Assembly (NCBI GenBank): GCA_024226335.1
Contig: JAAELY010000452.1
Location: 1 to 40,158 of the forward strand
Direction: 5' to 3'
DNA from: a bacterium
GTDB lineage: Bacteria; Myxococcota_A; UBA9160; SZUA-336
Length of the DNA: 40,158 nt
The notes below the pieces were generated by a model. It saw only the letters and a list, made by a program, of their open reading frames with translations. It did no database searches and was not told the origin of the DNA. Position 1 is the first letter of the stretch; each line of letters begins with the position of its first letter. Positions 17,200 through 26,918 of this stretch are shown one piece after another. Both the position numbers and the translations under genes were made by a program.

Positions 17200-18663
17200 G
17201 TGCCGAACACCCTGCCTCCCACCGAGACTTCCCCTGTCTCACCCAAAGGGCCCCCCCTGCATCGCGGCAATCGCCCCGGTCGAGCGTGGCGCGTGCGCGA
17301 CCGCTGGATCGCGGATCTGAAGGCTCGCGGGGTTCACCAGCGTTGGATCCTGTTTGCTGGACTCGCCGGAATGTTCGCGACGAATTTCACCTTTACCGTG
17401 TTGGCGGTCTCGTTGAAGAACATCGCTGCAGAACTCGGATCCAAGGAGACGACCCTGGCCTGGGTCGTGACCGCACCGATCTTGTTCTCGGCTGTCGCGC
17501 TACCGGTGCTCGGTAAGTTCGGCGATATGTACGGACATCGCCGCATCTTTCTGGCCGGGTCGGCGGCTGCGACTCTGCTTTCGTTCGTGACTGCTGCCGC
17601 CTGGGATGCCTACTCTCTGATTGGTCTGCGTGTGGCGGCTTCCGTCGTCGGCGCGGCCTCGGGTCCGAGTTCCATGGCATTGATCTTCAGCGCGTACAGC
17701 CCGGAGGAACGCACGCGCGCCATGGGTTGGTGGTCGATGATGGGCGCGGGTGCACCGGCTCTGGGTCTGATCGCGGGAGGCCCAATGGTCCAGTACATGG
17801 GCTGGCGCATGCTCTTCATCGTTCAGGGTGTGTTCTCGATACTCGCATTGGCTCTCGCCTGGTTCGTACTCATCGAGACTGTGCGACAGAAAGTTCGATT
17901 TGATGCTCTGGGTTCCGCGCTTCTGGCTGTGAGTGCGGGTTTCTTGATGTTCGCGCTCGGTCAGGTCGGTGAGCTGGGCTTGAGCTCTCGATGGGTCTGG
18001 GGCGCGGTCGCGCTCAGTTTCGTCTTCCTGGTCGGGTTCGTGCGCGTCGAGAAGAAGACGGAGGATCCACTGCTGCCCCTGCAGTTCTTTTCGTTGCGCA
18101 ACTTCACTGCACCCATCCTCTCGGGTGCGCTGCAGGGTGGCGCCTATATGGGGGCTTTCGTGCTCGCCCCATTTCTGTTGCAAAACGTGTTTGGACTGAA
18201 CGTCGCTTCTGCTTCGCTCTTCATGATTCTGCGCACTCTCACCCTGACCCTGGCCTCTCCTCTGGGAGGGGTTCTCGGAACGCGTGTCGGAGACCGCTGG
18301 GCTTCGATGATCGGAACCGCGACGATCATGATTTCGATGGCCGTACTCGCGACGGGCGCTTCGTCGGAGTGGATCGCGGTCGTGGGCGCGGGGCTGGTTC
18401 TCCAGGGACTCGGTCAGGGACTCTGCGGCCCTTCGCTGAATGCGGCGGTCGCTGGAGCAGTTCCGCCGGAGCATCTGGGAGTGGCCACTGCAGCCAATCG
18501 CCTGATCAATCAAGTTGTGACCGCCTTCGGGATCGCTTTGCTCGCAGGCCTGTACGCCGGGGGGGCGGGATATCAGCCAGCCTTCCTCGCGGGAGGAGTC
18601 ATGGCTCTACTCGCGCTTTTCGCCGCGACCTTCATGAAAAAGGACCGGCCGCAGTCCATCTGA
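17200..18663 (+). CDS. MFS transporter, DHA2 drug:H+ antiporter type
   Basis: The 487-residue protein has a charged N-terminus of about 45 residues followed by about 12-14 membrane segments. MFS motif A appears as GKFGDMYGHRRIFLAGS (about 105-121), and the motif C-like region GAGAPALGLIAGGPMVQYMGWRMLF (about 186-210) points to exporters of the DHA2 group. The GTG start at 17200 has GAAGGA close upstream. It is divergent from the selenoprotein gene with 67 bases between starts, so the two may share control. The substrate is unknown. Confidence 0.87.
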   Translation: MPNTLPPTETSPVSPKGPPLHRGNRPGRAWRVRDRWIADLKARGVHQRWILFAGLAGMFATNFTFTVLAVSLKNIAAELGSKETTLAWVVTAPILFSAVALPVLGKFGDMYGHRRIFLAGSAAATLLSFVTAAAWDAYSLIGLRVAASVVGAASGPSSMALIFSAYSPEERTRAMGWWSMMGAGAPALGLIAGGPMVQYMGWRMLFIVQGVFSILALALAWFVLIETVRQKVRFDALGSALLAVSAGFLMFALGQVGELGLSSRWVWGAVALSFVFLVGFVRVEKKTEDPLLPLQFFSLRNFTAPILSGALQGGAYMGAFVLAPFLLQNVFGLNVASASLFMILRTLTLTLASPLGGVLGTRVGDRWASMIGTATIMISMAVLATGASSEWIAVVGAGLVLQGLGQGLCGPSLNAAVAGAVPPEHLGVATAANRLINQVVTAFGIALLAGLYAGGAGYQPAFLAGGVMALLALFAATFMKKDRPQSI

Positions 18664-18668
18664 GTCTT

Positions 18669-19442
18669 TCAGGCCAGGTCTGCGATTACGGGTGCGTGGT
18701 CCGAGGCGGTCAGACCGTCCTGCTTCTTGCGATAGTCGCGATCGATCTCCACTGATTGCAGGCGCTCGACGACGGGTCGTGTGCCGAGCAGGAAATCGAT
18801 GCGCAGACCCAGGCCGCGGTGGAACGCACCGCCGCGGTAGTCCCACCAGGAATACAGTTTCTCGTGAGGAAACTTCTTGCGGAACAGATCGACGAATCCC
18901 CAGTCCAGTAGTTTCTGAAAGCGTTCTCGTTCGGCGGGCGTGTGGAAGATGTCCTCGGGTCCGGCGCGATCGTCGTGGCTGTCGATTGCTTCCGGGCACA
19001 CGTTGAAGTCACCGCACAAGACCTCGGGGCGCTCTGGATCGTGAGCTTCGCGGATGTGTTCGGCCAGCGTCTCCATCCAGGCGAGTTTGCGCGGGAAGTC
19101 TTCGTGTTCGGTGTGTTTGCCGTTTGGCAGGTAGAGGGTGGTGAAGCGCAGGTCGTCGACGTCGACACTGATCAAGCGACTTCCGAAGTCTTCCTGTCCG
19201 GGCAACCCGCGCTGTACGGCTTCGATTGGTTTACGGCTGAGGATTGCAACACCGTTCCAGCTCTTCTGTCCGTGGCATACGGTCTGGTACCCAGCGGCTT
19301 CGAACTCCCGATGCGGGAAGTTCTCGTCGGTCAGCTTGAGTTCCTGCAGCCCTACGAGATCGGGCTGGCGAGAGCGGAGCCAGTGCAGCACGAAGTCGAG
19401 TCGCGCGCGAAGTCCGTTGACGTTCCATGTGGCGATGCGCAT
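18669..19442 (-). CDS. xth: Exodeoxyribonuclease III / AP endonuclease
   Basis: This 257-residue protein has the normal ExoIII length. It begins MRIATWNVNGLRARL with N7 and continues with QELK (E34), GDFNV (D145, N147) and the C-terminal TASDHAPV (D248, H249). These are the metal and catalytic residues of the ExoIII/APE1 family. It cuts DNA at abasic sites and removes 3' blocking groups in base-excision repair in the cytoplasm. The start lies 28 bases after the stop of the hybrid kinase, so it may be co-transcribed with it. It converges with the DHA2 transporter with five bases between stops. Confidence 0.95.
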   Translation of the reverse strand: MRIATWNVNGLRARLDFVLHWLRSRQPDLVGLQELKLTDENFPHREFEAAGYQTVCHGQKSWNGVAILSRKPIEAVQRGLPGQEDFGSRLISVDVDDLRFTTLYLPNGKHTEHEDFPRKLAWMETLAEHIREAHDPERPEVLCGDFNVCPEAIDSHDDRAGPEDIFHTPAERERFQKLLDWGFVDLFRKKFPHEKLYSWWDYRGGAFHRGLGLRIDFLLGTRPVVERLQSVEIDRDYRKKQDGLTASDHAPVIADLA

Positions 19443-19470
19443 GGCGCCGATTCTAGCAGCCTGCCGGTGC

Positions 19471-22203
19471 TTATCCGGTCTTGCGGCTCTCGAGCAGACA
19501 AGCCGCCATTTCGACCAATTGCCGGCGCTTTACCGGTTTGGTCATGTACTCGTCACAACCCGCCGTAAGGGCGGCTTCGCGATCTTCGGGCTGGGCATGT
19601 GCGGTGAGTGCGACGATTGGAGCCGTGAAGCCGTTCTCTCGCAGCCGACGCGTCGCTCCGTGGCCATCGAGTATCGGCATGGCGATGTCCATGAACACCA
19701 TGTCGAACGGTTCCCCGGCTTCTTCGGCCTGTGCGGCGAACTCACACGCGAGTTGTCCGTTTTCGGCAATCGTCACGTCGAGTCCGGCTTTGCTCAGGAA
19801 CATCTCGATGATGCGTTGGTTATCAAGGCCATCTTCGGCGACCAGCACGCGGCCGCAAAGCCCTTCGGGCAGTTCCTTGGACTTGCTGGATCTGGCTGGC
19901 GTCGCGTGTTCCCCAATCGGACCCACGCCCACGCCCACGCTCAGGCGGAATACGCTACCTCGGCCCGGTTCACTGCTGATCTCGATACTTCCGCCCAGTA
20001 ACGATGCCAGACGTCGTGAGATCGCAAGACCCAGTCCCGTGCCGCCGCGTTGGCGCGTCGAAGAGCCATCGGCCTGGAAGAAGGCTTCGAAGACTCTCGC
20101 TTGAGCGTCGGGTTCCATGCCGATTCCGCTATCGAGTACATCGAATTGCAGCAAGCCTCGTTCAAGATCGCTGCCATCGTCGCGACCCACTCGCAATTTC
20201 ACGAAACCCGCGTCGGTGAACTTGATTCCATTGCCGATCAGGTTGACCAGCACCTGGCTCAAGCGGACCGGATCGGTTTCGATACTCGCCGGTACACGAG
20301 GCGAACACTCGAACTCGAGTCGGATGCCTTTCTCTTGCGCTTGTTCGGAGAGCATCCGTACGATCTCTTCGCCAAGGGCAACCGGACAGATCCGTTTCCT
20401 CTTCAAAGCGAGATCGCCTGTCTCGATTCGGGACAGATCGAGGATGTCGTTCACCAGCGCCACGACGTGTTCGCCATTCAGACGCATCGCCTCGCTCATC
20501 TGAGATCGTTGTTCCGCGCCGATCTTCGGATCGCAGAGCAGATCGGTGTACCCAAGCACGGCATTGAGTGGCGTGCGGATCTCGTGACTCAAGTTTGCGA
20601 GGAACTCGGTCTTGGCGTTGTTCGCGGCCACCGCGATGTCAGTTGCCTCGCGCAGGTCGCGGATCAAGTGATCGGTCGTGCCCGCAAGTGCGATCAAGGC
20701 CGCGACGGCTTCGATCGTGTCAATCTCGGATTGGTCCGGGAGGGAAATTCGAGGATAACCGGCGACGAGCACGCCGATCTGCTGAACATCGGTTTCGAGT
20801 GGCACATAGAGTTCCTGCTCTGCGCCGTTCGCTGAAAATGCAGTCTGCATCGCACCCGCTGTGATGGAGTCCCGTGCTGTGCCCAGGTCTGGGTTCGGTG
20901 GGGCGCCGGAACGCGCCCAGCCAGGGGGATCCGGCTCGAATCCTCCCTTCACGCGCGCCGGCAATAGCACCAGCCAGTTCGCGGACGTGACTTTGCCCAG
21001 TAGTTCGAGTGCCATCACGTTCCTGGAGTTGTCGCTTGATGAGGCGATCTTGCCGATGTTCACGAGTGCGCCAAGTGACTGATCGCGAGCCTGAATCCGC
21101 TCCAGGAAGCGGATTCTCAAACGCTCGATCCCCCAGACGTAATGCAGGATGACGACCAGAAGGGCGGAGATCGGTTCAACGAGCACACTGCCCATCACAA
21201 GCAAGCCAAGCGACGCGACCGGAGTCAACGCGCATAGCGCCGCACCTGCAAGTACGCGTCGAAAATGTGTGCCCGATCCAAGCCAGCGCATCAGCGCCGA
21301 GAACAGTAACGCCAGGGTGAACCGCAGGCCGAGTCCCGCGCGCGAGAGCGGGCGCTGACCGGCCCGATCCGCGGCGTAGTTGCGATACTCGATCGCGTGG
21401 ATCATCACCCCGGGAATTCGCGCGTGAACGGGTGTCTTCCAGAGATCTTGAAGGACCGGTGCGGTCGCTCCGACAAAAACGACCCGTCCGGCGAGTTCGC
21501 GGGCAGGGACGTCTCCGGCCAGCAGATCGACGATCGAGAAAACCGGAATCTCGGGTCGACTGCGTCGGAAGTCCACGACGCGAATGGGCTGCAGGCTCAG
21601 CGGATCGGATTGGCCCAGAATGACTTCCAGGGTGGTCAACGCCAGGGAGGGCAACCATTTCTCGCCGATCTGTGCGACCGGTCGCGCCATGCGTACCGTT
21701 CCATCGGGATCAAAGGGCACCATGCCACTGCCCACGGTTGCACCCTGGGCGATGACCTGGACCGGGCGATGGATCATTTCGATACGGCCGGTTCCGGGAA
21801 GTTCCTGGATGTCGCGAAACGCGCCCAGTACCACCTTGCCTGAGCGCACGATCGCGGTGCCAAACTCCGCGTCGAGTTTCGGATCGCGCGGCGTCGAGAA
21901 GTCGATGTCGAAGGTGATCGCGCGGACCTCGGCGGCTTCCAACACTTCGATCAATCGCGCGTATCGGTTGCGAGGCCAGGGCCAGTCGTCGAAGGCGTTC
22001 AAGCTGCGGGTGTCCAGGGCTGCGACCACGGCGTCGGGGATTTCGGCGGGATGAGTCGGGGGCCAGTTCGACCCGGTCCGCAGTAGCGCATCGAGAGCCT
22101 GATTCTCGAACGACGATAGCGGGGTCCAGATGAGCAAGCAGAGCGCCAAAAGCGCCGTGCCCAGCGCGGCCACCGCATGCACCGAAAGGGAGCGCGAATC
22201 CAT
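19471..22203 (-). CDS. CHASE2-domain hybrid sensor histidine kinase with receiver domain
   Basis: The 910-residue protein starts with one membrane helix (about 8-27), then an extracytoplasmic CHASE2 domain (about 30-285). Three membrane helices follow (about 290-357), then a GAF-like region (about 378-510). The HisKA domain contains FLANLSHEIRTPLN with H540. The HATPase domain has the N box NLIGNGIKFT, G1 DSGIGM and G2 GTGLGLAIS. The C-terminal receiver (about 785-905) has phospho-acceptor D839 in FMDIAMP and K889. No output domain is present, so it must pass phosphate to a separate partner, none of which is adjacent. The signal sensed by CHASE2 domains is generally unknown. It lies between a crotonase gene and xth on the same strand. 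Confidence 0.95.
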   Translation of the reverse strand: MDSRSLSVHAVAALGTALLALCLLIWTPLSSFENQALDALLRTGSNWPPTHPAEIPDAVVAALDTRSLNAFDDWPWPRNRYARLIEVLEAAEVRAITFDIDFSTPRDPKLDAEFGTAIVRSGKVVLGAFRDIQELPGTGRIEMIHRPVQVIAQGATVGSGMVPFDPDGTVRMARPVAQIGEKWLPSLALTTLEVILGQSDPLSLQPIRVVDFRRSRPEIPVFSIVDLLAGDVPARELAGRVVFVGATAPVLQDLWKTPVHARIPGVMIHAIEYRNYAADRAGQRPLSRAGLGLRFTLALLFSALMRWLGSGTHFRRVLAGAALCALTPVASLGLLVMGSVLVEPISALLVVILHYVWGIERLRIRFLERIQARDQSLGALVNIGKIASSSDNSRNVMALELLGKVTSANWLVLLPARVKGGFEPDPPGWARSGAPPNPDLGTARDSITAGAMQTAFSANGAEQELYVPLETDVQQIGVLVAGYPRISLPDQSEIDTIEAVAALIALAGTTDHLIRDLREATDIAVAANNAKTEFLANLSHEIRTPLNAVLGYTDLLCDPKIGAEQRSQMSEAMRLNGEHVVALVNDILDLSRIETGDLALKRKRICPVALGEEIVRMLSEQAQEKGIRLEFECSPRVPASIETDPVRLSQVLVNLIGNGIKFTDAGFVKLRVGRDDGSDLERGLLQFDVLDSGIGMEPDAQARVFEAFFQADGSSTRQRGGTGLGLAISRRLASLLGGSIEISSEPGRGSVFRLSVGVGVGPIGEHATPARSSKSKELPEGLCGRVLVAEDGLDNQRIIEMFLSKAGLDVTIAENGQLACEFAAQAEEAGEPFDMVFMDIAMPILDGHGATRRLRENGFTAPIVALTAHAQPEDREAALTAGCDEYMTKPVKRRQLVEMAACLLESRKTG

Positions 22204-22305
22204 GCTCTACGGATCGGGAGGAAGATCATCGAGCGTGAGATCCGCCTGCCTGATTTCGTTCGAGTTCTCGCAATTCTGGCGAGCCTGGGCGGGTCTGTCG
22301 CTACG

Positions 22306-23109
22306 TCAGTCCTCGTAGAGCGGTTTGCGCTTTTCTTTGCGCGCGCGAATGGCCTCGTCGAGGTTGTTCGTCGTCAGGCGCACCAGCAACTGGTTGCGGT
22401 TCTCCAGGTCGATGGCCTGTGCGAGGCTGCCGCCTTCCAGGTTCGACCACAGCACTTTCTTGGTCTCAAAAACGCCGTGTGAGCTGAAGTCGCAGATCCC
22501 TTCCGCCAGGCTGAGAGCCTCGCTCATCAGTCGCTCATCATCGACCGTGCGGGAAACCAGGCCAATTCGCTCGGCCTCGTCGGCGCCGACCTCGCGCCCG
22601 CTCAGAATGATCTCCCAGGCGCGCGAGGCGCCGATCGCGCGGGGCAGCAGGAAACTGATGCCGAGTTCCGTTCCGCTCAGTCCGTTGTTGATGGCCGCGT
22701 TGCGAAAAACTGCGGAGCGCGCAGCAAGTCTGATATCCGCACCCAGACACAGGCACATTCCCCCGCCGTACGCGGGGCCGTTGATCGCGGCGATCACGGG
22801 TTGCTGCATCTTGCGCAGGGCCGGGACGAGATTGGACATGTATTCCATGGCGCTGATCGCGATACGCGAGAGCTTGAGGCCTTCGATGTTCGGAGGGACT
22901 CCGTGGTCTTCTAGATCCAGACCCGAGCAGAAGCCGCGTCCGGTGCCTGTCAGGACGGCCACCCAGCAATCGTTGTCGTTGCCGACTTCTTCGATCGCCT
23001 CGTAAAGGGGCGCGACCGTGTCGAACGAAAGCGGATTGAGTCGGTCGGGTCGGTTGAGTCGGATCACGCTCACGTGTGGCTTCGGTTTTTCGATCGTTAC
23101 GTAACCCAT
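22306..23109 (-). CDS. Enoyl-CoA hydratase/isomerase family protein
   Basis: The 267-residue protein starts at the ATG at 23107-23109, which has GGAGGGG upstream. The longer open frame to 23238 overlaps the protease gene and is not family-like. Crotonase markers are RLNRPDRLNPLSFDT near the N-terminus, the first oxyanion segment GFCSGLDLEDHG, and the second NGPAYGGGMCLCLGADIR. Then comes NNGLSGTELGISFLLPRAIG, which places an acidic residue (the E of TELG) near the usual second catalytic position. It probably acts on an acyl-CoA in lipid or steroid-like degradation. It lies 40 bases after the protease stop, and this association has no obvious functional logic. Confidence 0.92.
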   Translation of the reverse strand: MGYVTIEKPKPHVSVIRLNRPDRLNPLSFDTVAPLYEAIEEVGNDNDCWVAVLTGTGRGFCSGLDLEDHGVPPNIEGLKLSRIAISAMEYMSNLVPALRKMQQPVIAAINGPAYGGGMCLCLGADIRLAARSAVFRNAAINNGLSGTELGISFLLPRAIGASRAWEIILSGREVGADEAERIGLVSRTVDDERLMSEALSLAEGICDFSSHGVFETKKVLWSNLEGGSLAQAIDLENRNQLLVRLTTNNLDEAIRARKEKRKPLYED

Positions 23110-23149
23110 GGCCCCTCCGGAGTGCGCCAGTCTCGGACCGGCGCAGTCA

Positions 23150-26100
23150 TCAATACAACGGCGCGGCGGATCGCTGCGCAATCCGCCGATGTCTGCGCCA
23201 CAAGATACGCATCTGAGCGGTGTCGTGGGATTGGCCATCGCTGACGATCAGCCACAGACGCTCGAGTCCCGGCCGATCTTGCGTGTGGGTCAACCGACAC
23301 CCGCTTCCCAGGATTCGACCCCGTCGATCCCTCCAGCTGAAACTCAGTTCGTCGCCGTCGCGATCGAAGCTATGACAACCGTTCAAGTGGACGCTCTTTC
23401 CGACACGAGCCATGCGCCAGCGGGGAACGCGTGCTCTCGGCGGGTGATTGACCGGAACTACTTCGATGGAAATCGTCGCTCGGCTCTTCAGCTTGCCCGG
23501 CGTCTCGCCCGTGAAGCTGATTTCGTGACGTCCCGCCTGTGTCCTGTTCGGTACCCAGGAAAAAGTTCCCGTGCCATTACCGAAGTCTTCGAACTTCGCA
23601 CCCAGGGCCGATAGCGGTTCAGCGTCGATCTGGGTGGCGCTCAGGGCAATGGATTTCAGGCTTCCCGGGTGGCCTGTCACGCGCACTCGCAGGAGTTCAG
23701 CGGAGTTCGCGGTCCGGTCGCGCAAAGGCTCCAGGCTCGGTAGATCGAAGACGGCGATGCGCGGAATGCCCTCGCGGGAATCCTGCCAGACCACCCGCTT
23801 GCCTTCGATGCGCGCATGGCTCTGATCGTCGAAGCTCGCCGTCAGGCGCTGGACGGGACACGTTCCGTTGCGGGCTTCGTATTCACAGAAGAACAGATCG
23901 GTTGCGGCTCCCCCCTGGCTGTCATTCCAGACCACGGTGTTGCCGGAGATGTCGTGGAAAGGGTCCGGGTGCGTGTCGTTGCGGTCCAGTTGCGAGATGA
24001 GCATCGGCTGGCAGATCGCGTTTTCGAAATCGACTTCGCAGATTCGCAACTCGGGGGGGCGGAACTGCTTGTAGGCGAGTAAAGGTTTCGGCCGGCTCGA
24101 AAGCAGCGGGAAGCCAGCGGAGTCACTATCGGCAGCGATACGTCGCGGCACGCAGCCTTCGGGGGAATCGGGTTCACAGGTGTAGATGTCGATCGCGAGC
24201 GGTGCGAAGCGCGAGTCGTTCCAGATCAGACGCTTGCCATACCGTCGAGGCTGGAACTGGAGCGAGTCGAAAGGTGCGAGCGGCGGGCCGGTGCAGGCTC
24301 TTCCGGGTCTCAGAGCACAGCTGAAAATCTGCGGATAGCCCGGTGGATCGTAGTTTGTCCACAGAACAGTGTTGTTTGTGACGAACGGTGTGCCGAATGT
24401 GATCTGGAACGGAGCGACGTTGCGCGCGGAACAGCCCGAAGGGCTGCGGTCGAAGAGGCAGGTTCGGATCTCTCCACCCGATGCGGCCTTGCCTTCCAGC
24501 CACGCAATCCGAAGGCCGTCGATCGAGGCCGAGTGCTCCCGCTCGGGTGACGCCGAAACCGGGTATTCGACGCCATCGTCGAGGTCGGTGACGAACAGTT
24601 TCTGTTCCTGGTCCTCTTCGCCAGTACTGCGTGCCGAGCGCCAGACGACCAGCGAGCCTGAGATCGCCGGCTGTAACGCAGCCGCTCCCGGAGACGAGAT
24701 CATGCTGGGCAGATTGCTGTCCAGGCTGATGAGGTCGAACTCGTAGAACTCCTCGCCGTCGCTGGATTCGAGCGAGAGGCGCACTGTATAGGGGCCGGGT
24801 GGGAGTTCACTCGCGTCCCAGATGGCCAGTACGCCGTCACGGATCGGTTCGGGCGAAGCGGATCCGATCGGGAAGAAATGATCGGGCGCCAATCCGGCGC
24901 CGTACGAGAGCGCGTAGCTCACCAGGTCGCGCCCTTCTGCACTTCCTCGGATCTCGATCGGGTCCAGCGGATTTCCGAGTCGAGGCAGGTCGATTGCGCC
25001 GAACACCTCGCTGGGCGAATCCATCGTCAGGGCCCGGGAGGCGTTGATGCGACCCGCGCCGAAGAACGGATCGTGACCCGGTTCACCGAGGTCGTCTGCA
25101 CTGTCGCGAATGACCCGCCGTACCTGCTCTCGAGTGAACTCTGGATGATGCGAGCGAATCAACGCGGCGAGTCCGGCCACGTGGGGTGCGGACATCGAGG
25201 TTCCCGCCAGGCGCAGGTAGCGATTCGCGGGTCCCACCGGTGTATTGAAACTCGAGTTGGATGCGTTCAACGACAGGATGTTGCGAGTAGGAGCGAAGCC
25301 CGGAGGGGCCCGGTCGAGTCCGCCGCCCGGTGCTGCCACGTCGACCAGCAGTCCGCGATTCGTGAACGAAGTGGGGACGTCGTCCTGAGTCGACGCCGAT
25401 ACGACGAGCGTCTCGCGAAGATTCTGAGGACTGAAGAAGACGGGATCGTCGCGGCGATTTCCGGCGGAGAACACCAATGTGACACCCAGTGCCGTCGCGG
25501 TTCGCACCGCGTCTTCCGCAAGCGGGTTGCTCGGGCAGCGGGAGCCGCAAGACCAACTGTTATTGATCACGAGTGCGCCGTTTTCTGCAGCGTATACGAT
25601 GCCCCGTGCGAGGGCCTCGATGGTACCCGATCCCCCCGCGCCCAGGCCTTTGATCGCCATGATCTTTGCGCCCGGAGCGACGCCAATCACTCCGATGCCG
25701 TTATTCCCGACAGCTGCCACGGTTCCCGAAACATGCGTGCCATGCCCGTGATCGTCGAACGGATCGCTATCGCAGCGCACGTTGGGATCGAAGCCATCGT
25801 CAGCCTGGCAACCCGCGCTCGAGTTGTGGAAATCAAAACCGTACAGGTCGTCGGCGAAACCATTGCCGTCGTCGTCTATGCCGTTGAGGTCTTCGGGATC
25901 GACCACTCCGTCGCGGTCGAGATCCTCGCCGGGATTCAACCACATGTTTTCTTGCAGATCGGGGTGGTCGTAGTTGACGCCAGTGTCGACGACGGCGACG
26001 ACGATGTCTTCGCCCAGGCTTTCTTGCCAGGCCGCGTGAGCGCTGATGAGCGTGAGTCCCCAGAGATCTTCATATCCCTGGCCCCAGGAGTTGCTGGAAA

Positions 26101-26623
26101 AACGGTACGGGTCGTCGGGTTCGTAGTTCGCGCTGACTCGGTAGTTGGGCTGTGCGTACTCGACGTGAGGATCCTTTCGATACGAAGCAAGAGCCGCTTC
26201 GGCGCGTGCGGCATCCGGGAATTCGATCGCGTAGATGGCCGAGAGATCGGGCACCGTTGCAACGCGCGCTCGCGTGGCGAGACGACTGCGCAGTAGGTTT
26301 CGTTGTACCGAGAAAGGGCGGCCGTCGGGGCGACGGAAGAGGGCGCGGATCTTGCGCGGCTTCAGTCGGTGGTGCAGGCGATCGATTGAATCGGAATCGT
26401 CGCTCGTGAAAGCTCGAAAGGGGCTTCGCGAGCGGTTCAGGGTCTCGGCACAGGCGGTGACTGCGTGCTCACCCTCGTTGTGGAACTTGACGATGACTAC
26501 CCTGATGTCTGCCGGCGAATCCGTCTCCTGGGAGGCTGCAGGACCTGTCCAGCCCACAACGCAGAGCAGGGTGAGGGCTGGGCAGATTAGCGATCGAAGA
26601 TGGCCGGAAGAGATGCCTTGCAT
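23150..26623 (-). CDS. Secreted subtilisin-like (S8) serine protease with long C-terminal beta-rich region
   Basis: The 1157-residue protein has a signal peptide (residues 1-31, ending near AAS-QE). An inhibitor-like propeptide covers about 35-165 and includes the YAIEFPD and DPHVEYAQPNY features. The S8 domain spans about 185-530 with D213 (VVDTGVNYDHPDL), H294 (DDHGHGTHVSGT), oxyanion N389 (FSAGNR) and S476 (AGTSMSAPHVAG). An acidic Ca-binding-like insertion, DLDRDGVVDPEDLNGIDDDG, lies near 235-254. The C-terminal half contains TolB-like repeats with recurring WxDxR elements (about 640-970) and finally two Ig/PKD-like segments. The role is probably extracellular protein degradation or maturation. 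No sorting motif is evident at the very C-terminus, which is Arg-rich. Confidence 0.93.
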   Translation of the reverse strand: MQGISSGHLRSLICPALTLLCVVGWTGPAASQETDSPADIRVVIVKFHNEGEHAVTACAETLNRSRSPFRAFTSDDSDSIDRLHHRLKPRKIRALFRRPDGRPFSVQRNLLRSRLATRARVATVPDLSAIYAIEFPDAARAEAALASYRKDPHVEYAQPNYRVSANYEPDDPYRFSSNSWGQGYEDLWGLTLISAHAAWQESLGEDIVVAVVDTGVNYDHPDLQENMWLNPGEDLDRDGVVDPEDLNGIDDDGNGFADDLYGFDFHNSSAGCQADDGFDPNVRCDSDPFDDHGHGTHVSGTVAAVGNNGIGVIGVAPGAKIMAIKGLGAGGSGTIEALARGIVYAAENGALVINNSWSCGSRCPSNPLAEDAVRTATALGVTLVFSAGNRRDDPVFFSPQNLRETLVVSASTQDDVPTSFTNRGLLVDVAAPGGGLDRAPPGFAPTRNILSLNASNSSFNTPVGPANRYLRLAGTSMSAPHVAGLAALIRSHHPEFTREQVRRVIRDSADDLGEPGHDPFFGAGRINASRALTMDSPSEVFGAIDLPRLGNPLDPIEIRGSAEGRDLVSYALSYGAGLAPDHFFPIGSASPEPIRDGVLAIWDASELPPGPYTVRLSLESSDGEEFYEFDLISLDSNLPSMISSPGAAALQPAISGSLVVWRSARSTGEEDQEQKLFVTDLDDGVEYPVSASPEREHSASIDGLRIAWLEGKAASGGEIRTCLFDRSPSGCSARNVAPFQITFGTPFVTNNTVLWTNYDPPGYPQIFSCALRPGRACTGPPLAPFDSLQFQPRRYGKRLIWNDSRFAPLAIDIYTCEPDSPEGCVPRRIAADSDSAGFPLLSSRPKPLLAYKQFRPPELRICEVDFENAICQPMLISQLDRNDTHPDPFHDISGNTVVWNDSQGGAATDLFFCEYEARNGTCPVQRLTASFDDQSHARIEGKRVVWQDSREGIPRIAVFDLPSLEPLRDRTANSAELLRVRVTGHPGSLKSIALSATQIDAEPLSALGAKFEDFGNGTGTFSWVPNRTQAGRHEISFTGETPGKLKSRATISIEVVPVNHPPRARVPRWRMARVGKSVHLNGCHSFDRDGDELSFSWRDRRGRILGSGCRLTHTQDRPGLERLWLIVSDGQSHDTAQMRILWRRHRRIAQRSAAPLY

Positions 26624-26796
26624 CGAGGCGTCTCATGATATCTCAGGTGAGACCGTCGTTCCCAGGGAAGTTCCTGAGCCGGGCCGCGATTTCTCTTGCG
26701 AGAGTGCGGAGATGTTCCACCGCATTCGCACCGCGGCGAGAAATGCGGGCTAGAACAACCAGGTTGGAATCCGCCCCCCCGGTGCGGATTCGCGAT

Positions 26797-26871
26797 CTAC
26801 TGGAAAGTGAGTGCGGTCGTCAGCAGTCCGAGACCGATGAAGATCGCCATCAGGACATGGGTTGTATTCAT
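26797..26871 (-). CDS. Small membrane peptide of 24 residues (candidate)
   Basis: The ATG at 26869-26871 is preceded by GAGAGG five to six bases upstream. The 24-codon frame ends at a TAG and encodes MNTTHVLMAIFIG followed by LGLLTTALTFQ, a single membrane helix. It lies alone in the gap between the protease and phosphatase genes. A perfect CRP-type palindrome and a GATATC -10-like hexamer precede it at canonical class II spacing, and this raises my confidence that it is a real gene. It resembles in size the accessory peptides of membrane complexes (CydX-like and others), but no partner gene is near. Function is unknown. Confidence 0.45.
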   Translation of the reverse strand: MNTTHVLMAIFIGLGLLTTALTFQ

Positions 26872-26918
26872 AACACCTCTCCCAGAACCGAGATATCGAG
26901 AAATTGCCGGCTTCTTGC

